This document shows positions 5,076 to 6,134 of a stretch of DNA of 6,134 bases, in pieces (position 1 is the stretch's first letter; each line of letters opens with the position of its first letter). The DNA comes from Spongiibacteraceae bacterium (GTDB lineage: Bacteria; Pseudomonadota; Gammaproteobacteria; Pseudomonadales; PIVM01): positions 1 through 6,134 of the forward strand of contig JAUXDF010000207.1 of assembly GCA_030618505.1 (NCBI GenBank). The letters are read 5' to 3'. The notes below the pieces were generated by a model that did not search any database, was not told the origin of the DNA, and saw nothing but the letters and a program-made list of their open reading frames with translations. The position numbers and the translations under genes were made by a program.

Positions 5076-6134
5076 ATGAATATTATTAGTTCAAATACGC
5101 TCAAACTCTCTGTGCTCAGTATAACGGTTGCTGGTGTGGTCGGCAGCTTAATCGGCGGATGTACGCCCCCCGATCCACACCCACCTCTAATCTCTTCGCC
5201 TTCGACGGCTGCATCGAGCGGCTTACTTGACTTTTATGGCTCCCCTGCCACGGCTGCGCCATTGGCGACACATTCTGCTCCGCAAAACCCCTTTTTGGCA
5301 GAGGGTAGAAATGGAATTCATGAAGATACCTATAATTCTGATGTTTCAAACAGTGGAAAAATCAATTCAGCATATGCACCACCTTTAGGTCATAGTTTTT
5401 CCATTGATTCGCATAAAATGAATCTTCTTGCTCAGTCCTGTCCAACTCTGTTGTTTGATGCACAGGGGCGAATTATTACGGTTTGCATCGGTTTCGGTGG
5501 CAGCTTCCTCTACTTGCTGGATCCAGATACGCTAGCAATACTTGCAAAGAGATCGGTACCCCCCAAACAGAACATTAGCCTTAATGGAGAAAACGATTCT
5601 TCCGGCGGTGGTTATCTGCATTTAAATAACTTGGGGCAGGTAATTGTAAACCAAACTGATCACAAGATTGTCACTTATGAGGTTGTTGGTAACTTTTGGC
5701 AGATTGTCGGTGCCCCTCTAGATGTATCCAGCGCCATGCAAGTGGATGAGTATCTACAAGATGGGGTGCCAGATTATCAAGGCCGTGTCTGGTTCACTGG
5801 CGGTAAAGGAACGATAGGCTATATCGACCCACAATCTCTGGCGATTACAGTTTATACGGATGCAAATGGGGATTCTCTGAACCTTCAAAACCAGATAGCC
5901 ATGGATGCCACGGGAATATATGTTGTAACCCATGGCGCGATGAACAAGCTGATTGTTGATGGCAACGGCGATATTGTGCTCGATTGGTCCACACCTTATG
6001 AAAATACTGGGCCTGGCGTTTTGGCACCAGGGTCGGGCACCAGCCCCACCTTGTTTGGCACCAATGATGATTTGGTGGCGATTGCAGACAATGATGACGC
6101 CGCCGATGGCGACGGCTGGCATCTGAATGTCTAT
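5076..6134 (+). CDS. Putative lipoprotein with beta-propeller-like domain (3' end outside window)
   Basis: The frame is open for 353 codons from the ATG at 5076 to the window edge with no stop, so the gene is incomplete. AGG sits 10 bases before the ATG. Residues 1-28 form a lipoprotein signal peptide: K10, a hydrophobic core (about 11-26) and a lipobox IGGC with C29 as the lipidated cysteine. Thr at +2 suggests outer-membrane sorting. A Pro/Ser/Ala-rich spacer (30-75) follows. From about 120 the sequence repeats beta-strand units of propeller type: CPTLLFDAQGRIITVCIGFG (122-141), YLLDPDTLAIL (146-156), GGGYLHLNNLGQVIVNQTDH (177-196), DYQGRVWFTGGKGTIGYIDP (233-252), MDATGIYVVTH (276-286) and GSGTSPTLFGTNDDLVAIAD (319-338). 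This GGGYxxLdN...GSGTxPTL...VAIxDN pattern recalls a family of secreted NHL/quinoprotein-like proteins annotated as hypothetical (from memory). C122 and C137 could form a disulfide in the periplasm. No enzymatic residues can be named. It is divergent from the membrane AraC regulator, which may control it. Confidence 0.8.
   Translation, partial: MNIISSNTLKLSVLSITVAGVVGSLIGGCTPPDPHPPLISSPSTAASSGLLDFYGSPATAAPLATHSAPQNPFLAEGRNGIHEDTYNSDVSNSGKINSAYAPPLGHSFSIDSHKMNLLAQSCPTLLFDAQGRIITVCIGFGGSFLYLLDPDTLAILAKRSVPPKQNISLNGENDSSGGGYLHLNNLGQVIVNQTDHKIVTYEVVGNFWQIVGAPLDVSSAMQVDEYLQDGVPDYQGRVWFTGGKGTIGYIDPQSLAITVYTDANGDSLNLQNQIAMDATGIYVVTHGAMNKLIVDGNGDIVLDWSTPYENTGPGVLAPGSGTSPTLFGTNDDLVAIADNDDAADGDGWHLNVY

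Noticed and set aside
4788..5104. Short open frames on both strands across the divergent intergenic region (4788-4994 on +, 4895-5104 on -)
   Set aside because: Both run through the 19-bp inverted repeat, have no ribosome site and overlap the likely control region; they look accidental.
5754..6122. - strand open frame of 122 codons
   Set aside because: It is antisense to the lipoprotein gene, whose frame has a signal peptide and repeat units and is open for 353 codons.

Overview
The window looks like part of a marine gammaproteobacterial chromosome, perhaps from the Spongiibacteraceae/Cellvibrionales group. That placement is inferred from the overall protein style and from the DUF3604, sulfotransferase, DUF1214 neighbourhood; no marker gene is present to prove it.

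Layout. (1) Positions 1-164 hold the last 53 codons of a DUF3604-family protein on the + strand. (2) Positions 247 (or, more likely, 334)-1617 encode a PAPS-type sulfotransferase family protein. After 53 bases it is followed on the same strand by a DUF1214-domain protein (1671-2780). The two probably form an operon, and a candidate extended -10 promoter lies just before the sulfotransferase. (3) Positions about 2781-3463 are a scar. It holds the C-terminal part of an IS91-family transposase on the - strand, broken by frameshifts and cut at both ends. This abuts the C-terminal relic of an unrecognised + strand gene that carries an in-frame TAG. (4) Positions 3501-4769 (- strand) encode an intact membrane-anchored AraC-family regulator with about seven predicted membrane segments and a C-terminal double helix-turn-helix. 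(5) A 306-base divergent intergenic region contains a 19-bp stem-loop and three regularly spaced GTGANAA boxes next to a candidate promoter. (6) From 5076 to the window edge runs an open, unterminated lipoprotein gene whose mature part looks like a secreted beta-propeller.

How the parts may work together. The left half (DUF3604, sulfotransferase, DUF1214) looks like a catabolic or lipid/steroid-modifying accessory cluster; its substrate cannot be read from the sequence. The right half looks like a regulator and target pair: a membrane-embedded AraC regulator transcribed away from an exported beta-propeller lipoprotein, with candidate operator sequence between them. The IS91 scar separates the halves, and the DNA to its right is visibly more A+T-rich in the regulator and intergenic region, so the right half may have a different history. 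No RNA genes or CRISPR arrays were seen.
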